Source: Phyto melanocephala (Eukaryota; Arthropoda; Insecta; Diptera; Rhinophoridae). Taken from it: a stretch of DNA of 64,000 nucleotides. Of this stretch, positions 18,906 through 30,448 are shown piece by piece. The translations under genes and the position numbers were made by a program. A model generated the notes under the pieces. It did no database searches and had not been told where the DNA came from. It was given only the letters and a program-made list of their open reading frames with translations. The stretch lies in the NCBI GenBank assembly GCA_941918925.1, contig OW799233.1, forward strand, positions 59,832,841-59,896,840, read 5' to 3'. How positions within the stretch are numbered: position 1 is the stretch's first letter; each line of letters starts with the position of its first letter.

Positions 18906-21100
18906 TTTTTTTATTATTATTATTATTATCCTTTATTAAAAACTTATTCATTTTATCAATATCATTAACAGAGATATGAGAATTTACATATAGTATTACA
19001 ACAATTAACATCTGATTAATTAAATAAAGAAACTACTAATATCACAGATTAAGGGAAAAGTTGTTCATAAAAAAACCTCGCACCAACTTAGAAGTTATAA
19101 GAGATTTTAAAACAATCACTGAAATGTGTCTTTTAAACACATTTTGTTCCGCAAATTTCTTATTATTTAAAAATTTGACCTTCTGCATTTTTCATTAAAT
19201 GACAGCGTCAGTTCCCTTGTCAATGAATTAAACATTTTGAAGTCAAAGTTTCTATGTAGAAGATAAGTTGGATATCTAAAAGGTAGATTGTGTATAATTT
19301 TCAAGATTTTATTTTGAATGATTTGCAATTTTTTGTATGCGTTTTAGCATTCTTTTGGGACCAGATTTGACAACCATAGCTCATAATCGGTCGAATACAC
19401 ATTTTGTAAATAAGGACTTTGTTCTTTATATTAAGATTAGATCTTCAGCCAATTAAGGGGTATAAGGCACGACTACACTTAATTGCCTTCTCGCAAATGT
19501 AATTAACATGCTGTTTGAATAAAAGTTTTCTGTCAAGGATTACTCCTAGATATTTAATTTCGTCCTTCAATGGGATAATTGTTCCCCTAGACGATAAATA
19601 TCTAGTAGGAAAGCGTTTTCGCGGTTTGTTGAATGGAAATATAATTGCTTGAGTTTTATCGTCATTGACTTTTATTTTCCATTCGTCATAGTATTTACGA
19701 ATAAATTTAAGATTATTTTTCATTCTTCTAATTATCGCATTCGAGACTTTACCGCAACAAATAAGGGCGCTGTCATCCGCGTAAAAAGCTGCATCATGGT
19801 CTCTTCTTAGTGTAACATCAGATGTATATATCAAGTATAGTGTAGGGGATAATACTGATCCTTGCGGCAAGCCTGCAGGTATTTTCCTTTCACTAGAAAA
19901 TTTGTTATTGACAGATACAACAAACGTAAGTTTATCTAAAAAGCTTTTGAAAAGTTTTTGAGAGTAAATTGGAAAATTTAACGTATTTAATTTATACACT
20001 AGTCCATCATGCCAGATTGAGTCAAAAGCTTTTTCGATATCACGAAAAACGACTCCAGTACTTTTTCGATTACTTTTATTACGTTCAAGAAAGTTTACAA
20101 CCCTCTTAAGTTGATGTACAGTGGAGTGCTCTTTTCGAAAACCAAATTGTTCTTTATTTATGATATTATTGCAATTTAAAAAATCTAAAATTCTGGAGTG
20201 AATAATTTTCTCGAACACCTTATCCAATAGGCTTAGAATACTTATTGGCCTATAGCTGGAGGGCAATTTAGGATCCTTTCAAGATTTGTGGATTGGAATT
20301 ACCTTAGCCATTTTAAAAACGTGTGGGAAGTACCCATTGCTCGGGCAGAAGTTAAATAATTTACATAAGATTTCGAAAAAGGAGTAGGGCATATTTTAAA
20401 GTATTATACTGTTAATCCCATCTAAGCCAGGAGCTTTATTATTTTTCAGCAAATGGACAAATGATTTGACTTCAGCCAAATTTGTAAGTTTAATACTTGT
20501 ATTGTCGGTAAGAGTTTGATTAAGGTCATTTATGTATCTTGATACAACCGAGTCCATGGGTGATGGATTGTTAATAGTAATGGTATGTGAACTAGAAAAT
20601 ACGTCAGCTATTGCATTTGACTTTTCGACGTTAGAATTCAGAATTGATCCATCTACATGAAGTTTATAATATGTAGGATTCTTGCCTTTTAAAGTTTTAG
20701 TTAATTTCCAAAACTGTTTGGAACCGGTAGGCAGATTTGAAATGAATTTCGACCAAGACTCATTCCTGTCTTTATATAGGTGAAAGTCAATAAGCCTATT
20801 TAGCTGTTTCAAGATACAATATAAATGCATTTTAAAATTAAAATCCCTACATCTTTGGAATTTACGTCTATATTTGTTTCTCTGAACAATTAGCATTTTG
20901 CTAATATCTGAAATTTGCCGTTGCCAGGGGTTTCTATGACCAACTGGTATTCTATTGGTAGCTTCTTTTACATTGTAAAATTTACAATATATATTAGTTT
21001 ACTTAATGATACATCTAGATTACCTGTGTTTGTAATATTTTGATTTATATCTTGTAATATAATTTCATTATCCACCCAGTTTTTTATTGATAACTAATCG
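18906..21100 (-). mobile_element. Second Jockey-clade element (J2), 5'-truncated
   Basis: On the minus strand it runs from about 21100 (an ORF2 linker, NRIPVGHRNPWQRQIS at about 20925) through RT to a 3'UTR and a simple tail of (TAA)n followed by A8 at 18906-18930. TAA-repeat tails are known in I-group elements. Its 3' coding end matches the fragment at 1-235. It lies inside the Harbinger span. Confidence 0.75.
19445..20896 (-). pseudogene. Jockey-type reverse transcriptase (J2)
   Basis: Two frames separated by a break at about 20270-20395. N-terminal part: MLIVQRNKYRRKFQRCRD, SGSKQFWK-like linker, NNKAPGLDGINSIIL. C-terminal part: MPSSYRPISILSLLDKVFEK, QFGFRKEHSTVHQL, VVFRDIEKAFDSIWHDGL (catalytic), AGLPQGSVLSPTLYLIY, FYADDSALI (catalytic YADD intact), DEIKYLGVILDRKL. 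The stop at 19445 truncates the thumb or tail. Apart from one internal break and that stop it is well kept, so this copy is younger than J1. Confidence 0.85.
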
Positions 21101-21977
21101 GTTCGATTATATAGGGGCACCAACAAAATGCTATTATGTACCTCTCCGTAAATGACGATACTGCATTATGTACATACATATGTATGTATGAAAAAATTAT
21201 TGGAATACCTATAAACATTTGCATGATTGATTTTTGTAGTGCTTGAGCTTGACTCGGAGTTGAACAATAATGTGGACAAGGGAAACTATTGAGTGTTTAA
21301 TAATACAGTATCAACAACACGAAGTACTGTACAACGTAAGACATCCTTCCTATTTAGACCAGAATGTATAAAAAAGAAAATATGTACATTCACTAAGGGC
21401 ACAATAAATCAAAGAAAACCGTGCAATTTGTAGTAGCAAAAGAAGCAGAGTTGGTGCGGATGATGTATACGTTCCAAAACTTTGGTACTATCCACAATTA
21501 GAGTTTTTGAAATTACATTGTACGTTTCGGAAATCGGAATCAAATATTTCAAACATTTCCGAGGTAAGTACACATGACTGACGTATATACATATATATAT
21601 ATATATACATACATATATAATGTATAATTGATTAATACATCTTACTTTTAGATTGATGAAAGTTTTGTTATGCTTAGCGAATTAACTGTAAGCAACACAC
21701 CCACTTATGATAAAAGAGTAAGTACATTATTTTTTGTACATTAGGCTTATGCCAAATATGTATATGTTTCTTACATTAAGATAGATGAAAGTGATAATAG
21801 TTTTGTGTTTCCCAGCAGATCAACTAGAACCAATGTACACCAGAGTACTGCAACGAGCACCCGTTTTTATGATTTATGATACTCGCCTTAAAACGAGTTG
21901 CGGTGTAGGTAATACAGCCTATTGCTTTTGCATGTACTCGCCAGGCTCGTACGAAATTGTGTTTGCAACATACGAGC
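21101..21977. other. Non-coding; remnant of a palindromic element around the 243-bp MITE
   Basis: The frame at 21785-22153 runs across the MITE border and is not a gene. Sequence left of the MITE (CTCGTACGAAATTGTGTTTG at about 21946-21965) is inverted on its right (CAAACACAATGAAATTTATA at about 22237-22256), so the MITE appears to have entered the loop of an older inverted repeat. Confidence 0.45.
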
Positions 21978-22220
21978 CATGGTACAATCATCAGGTAGCC
22001 TCAGTTCTGCAACAACAAAATCCTAAATGTATTTTGTTGCTGGAAAACGACGACTTAAATGTCAAAAAGCAAATGTGTGTGCGTATTTTTTTGGCGGTAG
22101 AATATATACGTACACAATATATACACATACATAAACAAAATTTGACATTTTAGTTAAACCTTAAGGTAGAGAAAAAAATAATCAGCTGTTTTAGTGAGGC
22201 TACCTGATAATTCTACCATG
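21978..22220. mobile_element. 243-bp MITE, CATGGTAC family, single copy
   Basis: Ends CATGGTACAATCATCAGGTA and TACCTGATAATTCTACCATG are inverted copies. The flanks ATACGAGC (21970-21977) and ATATGAGC (22221-22228) form an 8-bp duplication with one mismatch. It shares its whole body (CAACAACAAAAT, GGAAAACGACGACTTAAATG, ATCAGCTGTTTTAG) with 53837-54307 and its ends with 63010-63634. Confidence 0.85.
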
Positions 22221-22448
22221 ATATGAGCCTTTAGCAAACACAATGAAATTTATATGAGTTCTGTATTGTATTGTTTGGTAAATATACTACAACGTATTTA
22301 CTCTCATTTATTCAATGTTCTCTATCTGCCCTTCACCAAAGACAATATATATAGTCTATTGTCTTTGCCTTCACTGACCTAGAGTTATAATTGTCTGAGT
22401 GCACAAGTGTTTACTCGCAGCATTCGTCATTCGTACTAGTATTTAAAG

Positions 22449-23345
22449 CAGCGTTGCCAGATGGTTTAGGAAAAAATCAATGATCGTATATATAGGTAAA
22501 GGCTAAATTCATTATGAAATAAATTGAATTTAAAGGTTATTACAAGAAAAATTTTCGTGAAAAATTTTAATTAAAATATATAATGAATGCGACAGGCTAA
22601 TGAATCACAATTTTTTTATACGTCAATTTCATTTATATTTTTACAAAAATATTGACCAATGGCAACGCAGCGCATTGTCGCATTGTGCGACGTAGACACA
22701 GAATTTACTTTTTATATATTTATACATTTTTGACAACAAATTTCTATGATGCTAAAGATACACATAAAAACATTTTTTTGAATGGATCAGTGCGCTCTTT
22801 ATTAACGGTAACTATCAACTGCTAATTGAGTTTTTTCTTTAAGAAAATTTTTTTAATATCTTATAAATTTATATAAATATCTTACTAATAACAACGACAA
22901 TCAATTCTTTTTTTCAAACTGTATGTAACACATCTTCAAGCTCATTCCAAGAATCAATATATGATGAAGTAGACAAATATAGCAAAGAAGCAGTAATTAT
23001 GACTTTGATTTATTGCAATGGTGGCGCAAAAATGACAAATATTTTCCTCGGTTATGCAAATTAGCTCAGCATTTACACTCAATACCGGCAAGCAGTGCTA
23101 CATCGGAACGTGCCTTTTCATTAGCGGGTAATATTCAAACTGAATTAAATTTGATTTTTTTTTCATAAGCTTCAAATGTAATTTCTAATTTAATGTATGG
23201 TAAATTTTATAAATAATAATAAATAAAATACTTTAAAAAGCATTACTAGTTTTCATCCATAAAATAAATAACAAAATATGCACTAAATCATTTAAACCCC
23301 TAAAATCGCCTAACCTACGACAAATCATAAAATCTGGCAGCCACG
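22449..23345 (+). mobile_element. hAT element remnant
   Basis: Left end CAGCGTTGCCAGATGG (22449); possible right end CTGGCAGCCACG (to 23345), an imperfect inverse. It encloses a hAT C-terminal domain. The left end is identical over 13 bp to that of the hAT element at 42827. No convincing 8-bp duplication was found, so the right border is uncertain. Confidence 0.5.
22929..23131 (+). pseudogene. hAT transposase, C-terminal dimerisation domain
   Basis: After SSSSFQESIYDEVDKYS (frame shift at about 22990) the plus strand reads FDLLQWWRKNDKYFPRLCKL then AQHLHSIPASSATSERAFSL. This is the hAT dimerisation block: WW, LA, IPASSATSERAFS. It ends at AG followed by GTAAT. The DDE core is absent from the surroundings. 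Confidence 0.85.
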
Positions 23346-23825
23346 TTTTCACTTAATGTTGAATTTTAGATACACGAACACTTGCACTTGACCGATTTTT
23401 CTGAAATTTTGCACACATATTGAGCTGTCATGAATATATAATTTCGTGATTAGAAAAGTGGGCGGGGCCACGCCCATAAACAAGTTTTAATTTTTAAGTA
23501 CTTGCACTGGACCAATTTTTCTGAAACTTTGCACACATATTGAGCTGTCAGGACTGTAATATTTCGTGATTATAAAAGTAGGCAGTGCCACGCCCACAAA
23601 AAAAAGTTATCATTTTCAGCTACTTGAACTTCATAGATTTTTCTGAAACTTTTCACACATATTGAGCTGTTTTGACCATACAGTTTCGTGATTAGAAAAG
23701 TGGGAAGTGCCACGACCATTTGAAAAAGTTATAATTTTTAGCTTTTTGCACTTGATATTAAATTAAAATTCAGAATGCATTTTTATTCATTAAGGGGCGT
23801 AGCAACGCGCGCCGGGCTTGTCTAG
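23346..23825 (+). mobile_element. Non-autonomous Helitron, 3' part with ~120-bp tandem units
   Basis: Three diverged ~120-bp units (TTTGCACACATATTGAGCTG, TTTCGTGATTAGAAAAGTGG, GCCACGCCCA) followed by a 3' end GGGGCGTAGCAACGCGCGCC ... CTTGTCTAG, then T at 23826. CTAG followed by host T, with a GCGT/ACGC hairpin just upstream, is the Helitron 3' terminus. The 5' end is missing. The same family is complete at 29703-30448. Confidence 0.75.
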
Positions 23826-23866
23826 TATAGAATAAATATAATGTTAATCAGCCAAATATGATAGTT

Positions 23867-24121
23867 CTGTGGTTTTCATGGGCAACCACGTATGTCTTAA
23901 AATCAAATTTTTCAGGAGAGCTACAAAACCATGTTAGTGTTGAACGATTTTTGAATATATATAGAAGTTACGTTGTTATGCCATTAAAATAATCGGAATG
24001 GGTCCAGCTTATTTGAGAAATTTTTAAAACCAAGTAAAGGCCGTTTAAAACCAAGCAATATGGCTTTATTAACTCAAAATCGTATAAAATTAACATACGC
24101 GGTTGCCCATGAAAACCACAG
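23867..24121. mobile_element. 255-bp MITE with AGTT target duplication
   Basis: Ends CTGTGGTTTTCATGGGCAAC and GTTGCCCATGAAAACCACAG are perfect inverted copies over 20 bp, continuing as CACGTATGT/ACATACGCG. AGTT flanks both sides (23863-23866, 24122-24125). Non-coding; superfamily unknown. Confidence 0.75.
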
Positions 24122-24269
24122 AGTTTAAATGTATTTGATAACTTATTCATAACAAATTTTCTGCGCTGCATTTCAATACAAACTTCATTTTATTTAAAAA
24201 ATTATTGGTCACAGTTTTTAAAGTAATGCTATTTTATCAAAGTTTTTGTTTGACCTATTGTTTTTAAAT

Positions 24270-24380
24270 CTGTATGTAAATATTGAATTTGAACTTAAGG
24301 TCAGTGTTTTTTAAAAATTATTTAAAATAATATTTAAAAACCACTGACCTTAAGCTTAAATTTAATATTTACATAGAAAC
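24270..24380. repeat. Long palindrome, ~52-bp arms
   Basis: CTGTATGTAAATATTGAATT ... AACTTAAGGTCAGTG is mirrored as CACTGACCTTAAG ... AATTTAATATTTACATAG around an AT-only centre (ATTATTTAAAATAAT). It abuts the end of the Harbinger transposase (24390). It could be a small fold-back MITE. Confidence 0.75.
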
Positions 24381-24389
24381 GTTATTAAT

Positions 24390-25125
24390 TTACAATTTGT
24401 TATGCAACCAAGACAATTTTCCTTCGTTATTAAAATAATCTTCAAATCCTTGACGAACACTTTGTGCCGCACCTTTTCCGTAGGCGTTTTCTGTATTTCT
24501 CACATTAGCTTCTTCAGCTGTTAGATTTTCAATAGGCGCAGGGTAATTCAAATAACTTTCACTCTGGTTACTTAATAAATTGTGTAACACGCAACAAGTC
24601 TTAGTGACAAGTTCTACTTTTTCTACCGATAAATTAATTTTAGTTTGAAAAATTCTAAATCGGTTTACCATTATCCCAAAAGCTCGTTCTACTACTTGTC
24701 TAGCTCGTGAAAGGCGAATATTAAAAATTTGTCGTTTAATTTTATTAGTTTTGTGGGAATAAGGCTTCATTATATGGTTTTGAAGTGGAAACGCATCATC
24801 ACCCACAATAACATATGGCAATCTTCTTCCTTTTCCCAGAACTTTGTCTTCTGGAAAGTGCTTTGTGGCATTGTCGATGACTTTTTTTAGGTCACTTCTT
24901 AACAAAACCCCTGCGTCGTGCGTGCGGCCATTGCACCCTACATCTATATACACAAAACGGCAATCCGCATCGACTAGAGCTAATAGAAATATGCTATTAG
25001 ATCCTTTATAGTTATAAAAAAATGAGCCATCTGATCGACGAGATTTAAAAACTACGTGCTTGCCATCCAGTGCGCCTAGACAATGAGGGAACTGCCATTT
25101 TATTGCGAAATTATCAGCTATGGCT
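24390..25125 (-). pseudogene. Harbinger (HARBI1-like) transposase, DDE domain
   Basis: On the minus strand: WQFPHCLGALDGKHVVF (first catalytic Asp), FFYNYKGSNSIFLLALVDA, FVYIDVGCNGRTHDAGV (second Asp), GDDAFPLQNHIMKPYS, then RLSRARQVVERAFGIMVNRF (catalytic Glu), and a C-terminus ending SWLHNKL. All three catalytic residues are present. An in-frame stop at about 25124 (GAATAG for GAATGG) and separation from the N-terminal part at 25916-26403 break the gene. Confidence 0.88.
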
Positions 25126-25429
25126 TCCTATTCGCTTTTTGTTTCTGGAAATAAAATTTTATTCTTTGTTGTGTAATTTATTTTTAAGTGTTAATAAAGA
25201 TAAATATTTTAAACTATTGATGAAGCTATAAGTGCCGAAAGTGAGGCACTTCAGGTACGAAAGAAGACAAAGAAACACATATCTCGTTTTTCTATTAATT
25301 TGGAAGATAATCAACTTGCAACATACAACTTTCCTCTATTTTGACTTTTTCTGTGCACAAAAATGAAAAGTTTTACTTAGAATCTGCTTAAATAATATAT
25401 TCTTTTTCTTTATGTTTATGAATGTGAAG

Positions 25430-25779
25430 AAGTTGATTTTAAACAAATCGGAACAAAAAATTGTTACGATTGGCTGGGTAAGCAGGTGGTATTTAAGATC
25501 ATAAATTTAAGAAATGAAAAAATTCGAAAGGACGCTGTGTGGAGCATACAAAAAATTCTTCGCAAATATTCACTACAAGATGCACAAGCTGAGCCTCAAC
25601 CATCCTGCTCCCATATAACTCCACCTCCGGAATCATCATTCATACCAATCCATACATTTTGCCCATCATCATCATCGTCAGAATACCACCTTACACCCGA
25701 ATGTACGAGCCAATCATCACCATCTGTTGACATATTGCAACAATCACTGCTTGGAGTGTTAGATAATGTCGATTTTTAG
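25430..25779 (+). CDS. Harbinger ORF1-like protein, C-terminal part (possible BESS-like tail)
   Basis: The plus-strand frame reads VDFKQIGTKNCYDWLGKQ, then an amphipathic stretch NEKIRKDAVWSIQKILRKYS, then a Ser/Pro-rich tail ending SLLGVLDNVDF. A helical BESS-like segment followed by a low-complexity tail would suit the Myb/MADF partner protein of PIF/Harbinger elements, and it lies between the two transposase pieces in opposite orientation. The DNA-binding MADF/Myb part was not found; 25200-25320 may hold degenerate pieces. I cannot exclude another origin. Confidence 0.4.
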
Positions 25780-25915
25780 TTAACTCTATATATACCTTTA
25801 TTTTTTACAAATGTAATATACTACTATAGTACCTTAATAAAACTACATTTTCTATACCATGTTTAATTTTTTATTATTTAGCATCACAACAGTTTAACAT
25901 TTGAGTTTTTACGCA

Positions 25916-26403
25916 CCTTTAAAAATTCATCTTTAAAATTCTTCCAAATTGCTCCGCACACTTCCGGAATTGCACGACAAACTGGATAATCTGGTTTGGT
26001 AATTTGCACTCTTTTAAGACTCTCCAGTGGCCAAGTATCGTAGTGTGGCAGCTAATTTTTCTGCAGGAGTAATTGCACATCTCATGACTGTGTCTTGTTT
26101 TGTTATTTCATGTTGAATTTTTGAAAGAATGAAATTAAAAGTTGCAGGTTTCATTCTTATGTAATTCAAAAATGAAGATGTGTCGTCCATGAGATCTTTC
26201 ATAAGAAAGGAAAATGTACCTCGTTCCACACGACATTTACGCCATTCTTTGATCCACTTCCTCTTTTTTCTTTTATACATATCACATACACCTTGGCAAG
26301 TGTCCAACAAATACAAAACAATTTCTTTGTCTTCACTATTATCCAAATTTAAATTCTCTATTGCCACTTCCGTTAATTCAAAAATCTGCTCCATTATATA
26401 CAC
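25916..26403 (-). pseudogene. Harbinger transposase, N-terminal part
   Basis: On the minus strand: MEQIFELTEVAIENLNLD, KRKKRKWIKEWRKCRVERGT, SFLNYIRMKPATFNFILSKI and PAEKLAATLRYLATGES, the HARBI1 N-terminal helical domain. After an internal loss the frame shifts and reads VCRAIPEVCGAIWKNFKDEF at about 25980-25920, ending at a GTGCGT donor-like site. The DDE half is at 24390-25125. Confidence 0.82.
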
Positions 26404-26656
26404 AATTTTTTTTTATTTAAAATTATAAAGAACTTTTAATTCAAAAACTGATTTATATTTTTTCTAAGAAGAAAAGTTAATTAAAACAGAATAACCGATT
26501 AAGCAATAAAAACCAACCCTGTGGTTGCAAATAAGAGTGAAAATGAAAAAAAATTAGACGTCCAAAACAAACCATCGTATGAATTTGAGTAGTTTTTGGT
26601 AGCAACTTCAAAAGAGAATTAAGAAAATTGGACGTCGTAAAATTCATCATGTAAAT

Positions 26657-27506
26657 TGAGTGTTACAAATTTAAGGCTCAACCAGCTAGAAGGATTTTAG
26701 CTATCGTGATTTCAAAAACCTGGACCAAAATCTTTTATATGAAAAATTTTCTCCAATTTCTTGGAGCGATATATGTATATAACATGACCTCTGTTGCCGA
26801 TCAATATTGTTTTTTAGAACACAAGATTCAATATCTTTTTGATGTGTCTGTACCGTTGAAACACAGGAAAATTATGTACATACAAACAGAAACCTTGGTT
26901 TTCAAGTACTGTAAAAGAACTTATTCAATTGCAAGGTGGAAGAGATTAATAACGTTTGAACTAAAATTGCTGTATAGTATTACCGGAAAAATGTCAAAAA
27001 ACAAATAAGGTATGCTAAAACTGAATAATATCCAAACGATTTAGTTCTGCAATAGAATCTAAACCGAAGTGGAAAACTATCCGTGAAATTGGTATTGGTA
27101 GTCAGGATATTACTAATAACTGTCCAATATCTGCAAATTAACTTAACAAAACCTTTACAAATTTACCTCAAGTACAATTTAACACCAGTTTGTACAATTT
27201 CCCTTCAGATTCTTCAGATACGCATAATTAATCATCCAAATGCCATTTATTAAATTTTTCTTGTATTACACAGGACGATGTTTTTTCAACTTTTGTTTGA
27301 TCAAATCTAATGTAGTTGGATATGATATTATGCATCCGAATTGTAGGTTACTTTTGCATCATAATGACAATTACGTTTTCACCTATATGGAAACATGCGA
27401 AAATAATCCCATTGCCTAAGTTAATTGGTGAATCCCGTCCAATTGACATATTGTGTTTTCTTTCGAACATTTTAGAAAAACGTTTACATAGGCAAATTAT
27501 CGATTA
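26657..27506 (+). pseudogene. Jockey element J1, piece 2: endonuclease-RT linker and start of RT
   Basis: Plus-strand fragments in shifting frames: YRDFKNLDQNLLYEKF, MTSVADQYCFLEHKIQYLF, the RRKIM..WKRLITFELKLLY linker, then FSPIWKHAKIIPLPKLIGES (27376-27435) and SNILEKRLHRQIIDY ending at 27506. Many frameshifts. The last codon is split by the CMC-like insertion and continues in frame at 31061. Confidence 0.78.
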
Positions 27507-27529
27507 CACTGCTCTGCAGCAAAATCCTC

Positions 27530-27975
27530 CATTTAATAAAACTATGTAGACTATATGGATTTTGACGCGCTAAACTCAAATCCGTTGTCGATTTTTTTCC
27601 ATCAGATCTGGATTTTCTTTTACGGGCGTGGCAAATTTTTCCCCCTAAATTAGTCAGGTACGGACACATTTTTAATCGAGAACCAGTCATCCGATTTTCA
27701 AAAATAAAACACCAAAAAATGTGTAACAAAATTGTATTTATTTCAGTGGAATAAAATTTTTCTTTATCTCTTATCGTTTTGGAGTTATTTAGAAATTAAT
27801 GGAGAAAAAAAATTTTCTTCGTGCAAAATTCGTAATATTTTTCAATTTAAAAATGGAATTAAAAAAAATATAAGGCAAATATTCAACATTTTAAACTTTT
27901 TTCTGAGAGCTACTGGAAATGAAAAAAGCCATAAACCATAAAAATCGGTTAAAAAATGTAGATTTTATTGTCAAT
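27530..27975 (+). repeat. Left terminal inverted repeat of the CMC-like element
   Basis: Matches the reverse complement of 30590-31035. Landmarks: ATTTAATAAAACTATGT, CTCAAATCCGTTGTCG, CCATCAGATCTGGATTTT, GTTACAAAATTG-like, CATAAACCATAAAAATCGG. Frames inside it on either strand are artefacts of the repeat. Confidence 0.85.
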
Positions 27976-28321
27976 TTACCGGAGGTGTCCAATATTGCAA
28001 TGCAACCAGCCTTACATATGATATATTTATGTAACATTTCGTTAGGCGAGCAGGTAATGGAACTAAAGTACAACGGTATTTTACATAGTTCTTGGAATTA
28101 ATATTTATAACAGTATTTTTCAATTACCTGTGATTTCAAATTAAGAGCATTAGGGTAGATTCTATAATTTTTTGTATGTATAGAAGCTAATGGTAAGTCA
28201 CTTTTAATTTGAATATCGTGCGGTTAAAATCGGCAACAGTAAATAGATCTTATAGTGTACTTTGTTATTGTGTAAAGAAATAAAGCAATTAAAGAATTCA
28301 CAAATGCTTTTATATTACAAA

Positions 28322-29591
28322 ATGTCAAGGCTTTGTAACAAATCTCCAAATTTATTTTGTTACGTTTGTGGCAATCTAACTTTAAGTTCTCAACGGGAAA
28401 CAATATCTTCCAAGGTTAAAGATGCTTATCGCCGTTATTTTGGGTTTCCTATCGATGATAGAGATAAAAATTGGCTGCCATAAATATATTGTAGTAGCTG
28501 TGCAAGTTCTTTTTGAGGTTATGTAAAAGGAAGTCATAAGTCTTTGCCGTTTATGAAGCCAGCGATTTGGAGTGAACCACAAAATCATCAAAATGATTGC
28601 TACTTTTGCCATACTAAAACACGTGGGTTTACGAAAAAAAAACAAAAAATAAAGTTACATATCCAAATACCTCATGCGTCAAATGACCAGTTTTCCAGTT
28701 TACAAGTAAATTTTTACCTCCATTGCCTCCTACAGACGATAAAGAAGATGGGCTTTCTGCAGCAACTGAATCCACTTACGCCAGCATGATATGAATAACT
28801 TAGTTCGTAAATTAATGCTCTCAAACAATAAGTCTGAGCTTCTTGCATCCCAATTAAAAGAATGGAATTTGGTGCAAAAAACGTTAACGTCTCGTACTTT
28901 CGAAATAAAGAACAACCTTTTTTGATATATTTCAGTAAAGAGGAAGGTTTGATATTTTGCGATAATGCTGATGGACTTTTGCGACAACTGTGTTTCAGTC
29001 ATAAATCTGAGGATTGGCGGCTTCTTATTGATTCATCCAAGACAAGTTTGAAAGCCGTTTTACTTCACAATGACAACAAATTGCCATCGGTCCCACTCGC
29101 GTGTGCAAGCAATATGAAAGAAAACTATTGTAGCATGAAGATGATACAACAAAAAATTAAATATTCACATTACTCATGGAATCTGCAGATTTTAAAGTCG
29201 TAGCAATCTTAAATGGATTGCAAAGTGAATATACTAAGTTTTATTGCTTCATATGTGAATGGGATAGCCGCGAAAAAGAAAAACACTACAATGTTAAAAT
29301 TTGACCGAAAAGAGTAAATTTTATTCCAGGAAAAAAAAGTACCAGAAGAGCCTTTAAAACAAAAGGAACAAACTCTTCTCTTCACATAAAGCTAGGCCTA
29401 ATGAAAAATTTTGTCAAAGCAATGAACAAGGACGGTAAGCCTTTCTATACATTAAGAGCAAGTTTCCTAGAATCAGAGATGCTAAAGTAAAAGACGGCAT
29501 ATTTGTAGGTCCACAAATACGACAACTTATGAAGGACGAGGTCTTTAGAACGAAATTGAATGATGTGGACAAAAGGCCATGGGCAGCTTAA
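28322..29591 (+). pseudogene. Transposase-like protein of the CMC-like element
   Basis: Plus-strand fragments: MSRLCNKSPNLFCYVCGNLT (CxxC), KVKDAYRRYFGFPIDDRDKN, then MPFMKPAIWSEPQNHQNDCY plus FCHTKTRGF (a second CxxC), EDWRLLIDSSKTSLKAVLLH, NMKENYCSMKMIQQKIKY, YTKFYCFICEWDSREKEKHY (third CxxC), and LHIKLGLMKNFVKAMNKDG. This is a protein family found in many copies in insects and hydrozoans, usually annotated as uncharacterised. DSS and CxxC/H blocks are kept, but frameshifts and stops are frequent and the C-terminal third is missing. The family recognition is from memory. Confidence 0.65.
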
Positions 29592-29702
29592 GCTACTTTT
29601 TTATTTTAACAATGTTTCCTAAATAAAAATTAATAATTATTAACAAAATTTTTTTGTTATTTTAAGTAAAATAGCCTGTAAATATTTTAATTTTTATTGT
29701 AA

Positions 29703-30448
29703 CTAGAAAAGCCCGGCGCGCGTTGCTACGCCCCTTAAAGAATCAAAATACATTCTGAACTTTAATTGAATATCAAGCGCAAAAACCTAAAAATTATAAT
29801 TTTTTTATGGGCGTGGCACTGCCCACTTTTTTAATCACGAAATTGTAAAGTCATTATAGCTCAATATGTGTGCAAAGTTTCAGAAGAATCGGCCCAGTGC
29901 AAGTACCTCAAAATTATAATTTTTTTTATGGGCATGGCCCTGCCCACTTTTCTAATCACGAAATTGTAAAGTCATAACAATTCAATATGTGTGCAAAGTT
30001 TCAGAAAAATCGGTCCAGTGCAAGTACCTCAAAATTATAACTTTTTTTATGGGCGTGGCCCTGACCACTTTTTTAATTACGAAATTATAAAGTCATAACA
30101 GCTTAATATGTGTGGAAAGTTTCAGAAAAATCGGTCCAGTGCAAGTACCTCAAAATCAAAACTTTTTTAGGGGCGTGGCCCCGCCCACTTTTCTTATCAC
30201 AAAATTATTTAGTCATGACAGCTCGATATGTGTGCAAAGTTTCAGAAAAATCGGTCAAGTGCAAGAAGCTAAAAATTATAACTAATTATTTATGGGCGTG
30301 GCCCCGCCCACTTTTTTCCACCCATAAACACTCCCTGGTATGTGTAAAACAACTTGCCAAAGTTTGACTCCGATCGGTTTTACAGTTTCGGAGTCTATAG
30401 CTAACACACACACACACACACACAGAGTTTCACTTTTTTATATATAGA
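29703..30448 (-). mobile_element. Non-autonomous Helitron, complete, inside the CMC-like element
   Basis: Read on the minus strand it begins TCTATATATAAAAAAGTG after a host A (30449) and ends CGCGCCGGGCTTTTCTAG before a host T (29702). A|TC...CTAG|T is the Helitron signature. The interior holds a (GT)n tract near the 5' end and four to five ~121-bp units. 746 bp, no coding capacity. Confidence 0.85.
29809..30312. repeat. ~121-bp tandem repeat inside the Helitron
   Basis: Units begin GGGCGTGGC at 29809, 29930, 30051, 30171 and 30294 (spacing 121, 121, 120, 123) and carry TCACGAAATTGTAAAGTCAT, CAATATGTGTGCAAAGTTTC and CCAGTGCAAGTACCTCAAAA. A coding-looking frame at 30110-30367 is just repeat read-through. 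Confidence 0.9.

Larger units (their letters stand above)
18443..26656 (-). mobile_element. PIF/Harbinger element, interrupted by other insertions
   Basis: Terminal inverted repeats TTTACATGATGAATTTTA (18443) and TAAAATTCATCATGTAAA (to about 26654), continued by GACGTC(T/C)AATTTT, enclose both Harbinger genes: a DDE transposase in two minus-strand pieces and a plus-strand ORF that may be the Myb/MADF partner. The 8.2-kb span is inflated by a second Jockey, hAT remnants, a Helitron fragment and MITEs, all towards the left end. The 3-bp target duplication is not clear: the flanks read as TTA on one side and TAA on the other if the repeat starts at CATGATG. Confidence 0.65.

Noticed and set aside
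29809..30312. Regular ~121-bp repeats considered as a CRISPR-like array
   Set aside because: Units are contiguous without unique spacers and lie inside a Helitron in a eukaryotic genome.
30110..30367. Open frame with internal amino-acid repeats (KVSEKSV..KCK..LKI)
   Set aside because: It is the 121-bp Helitron repeat read through; 121 is not a multiple of three, so the protein repeat is imperfect and accidental.
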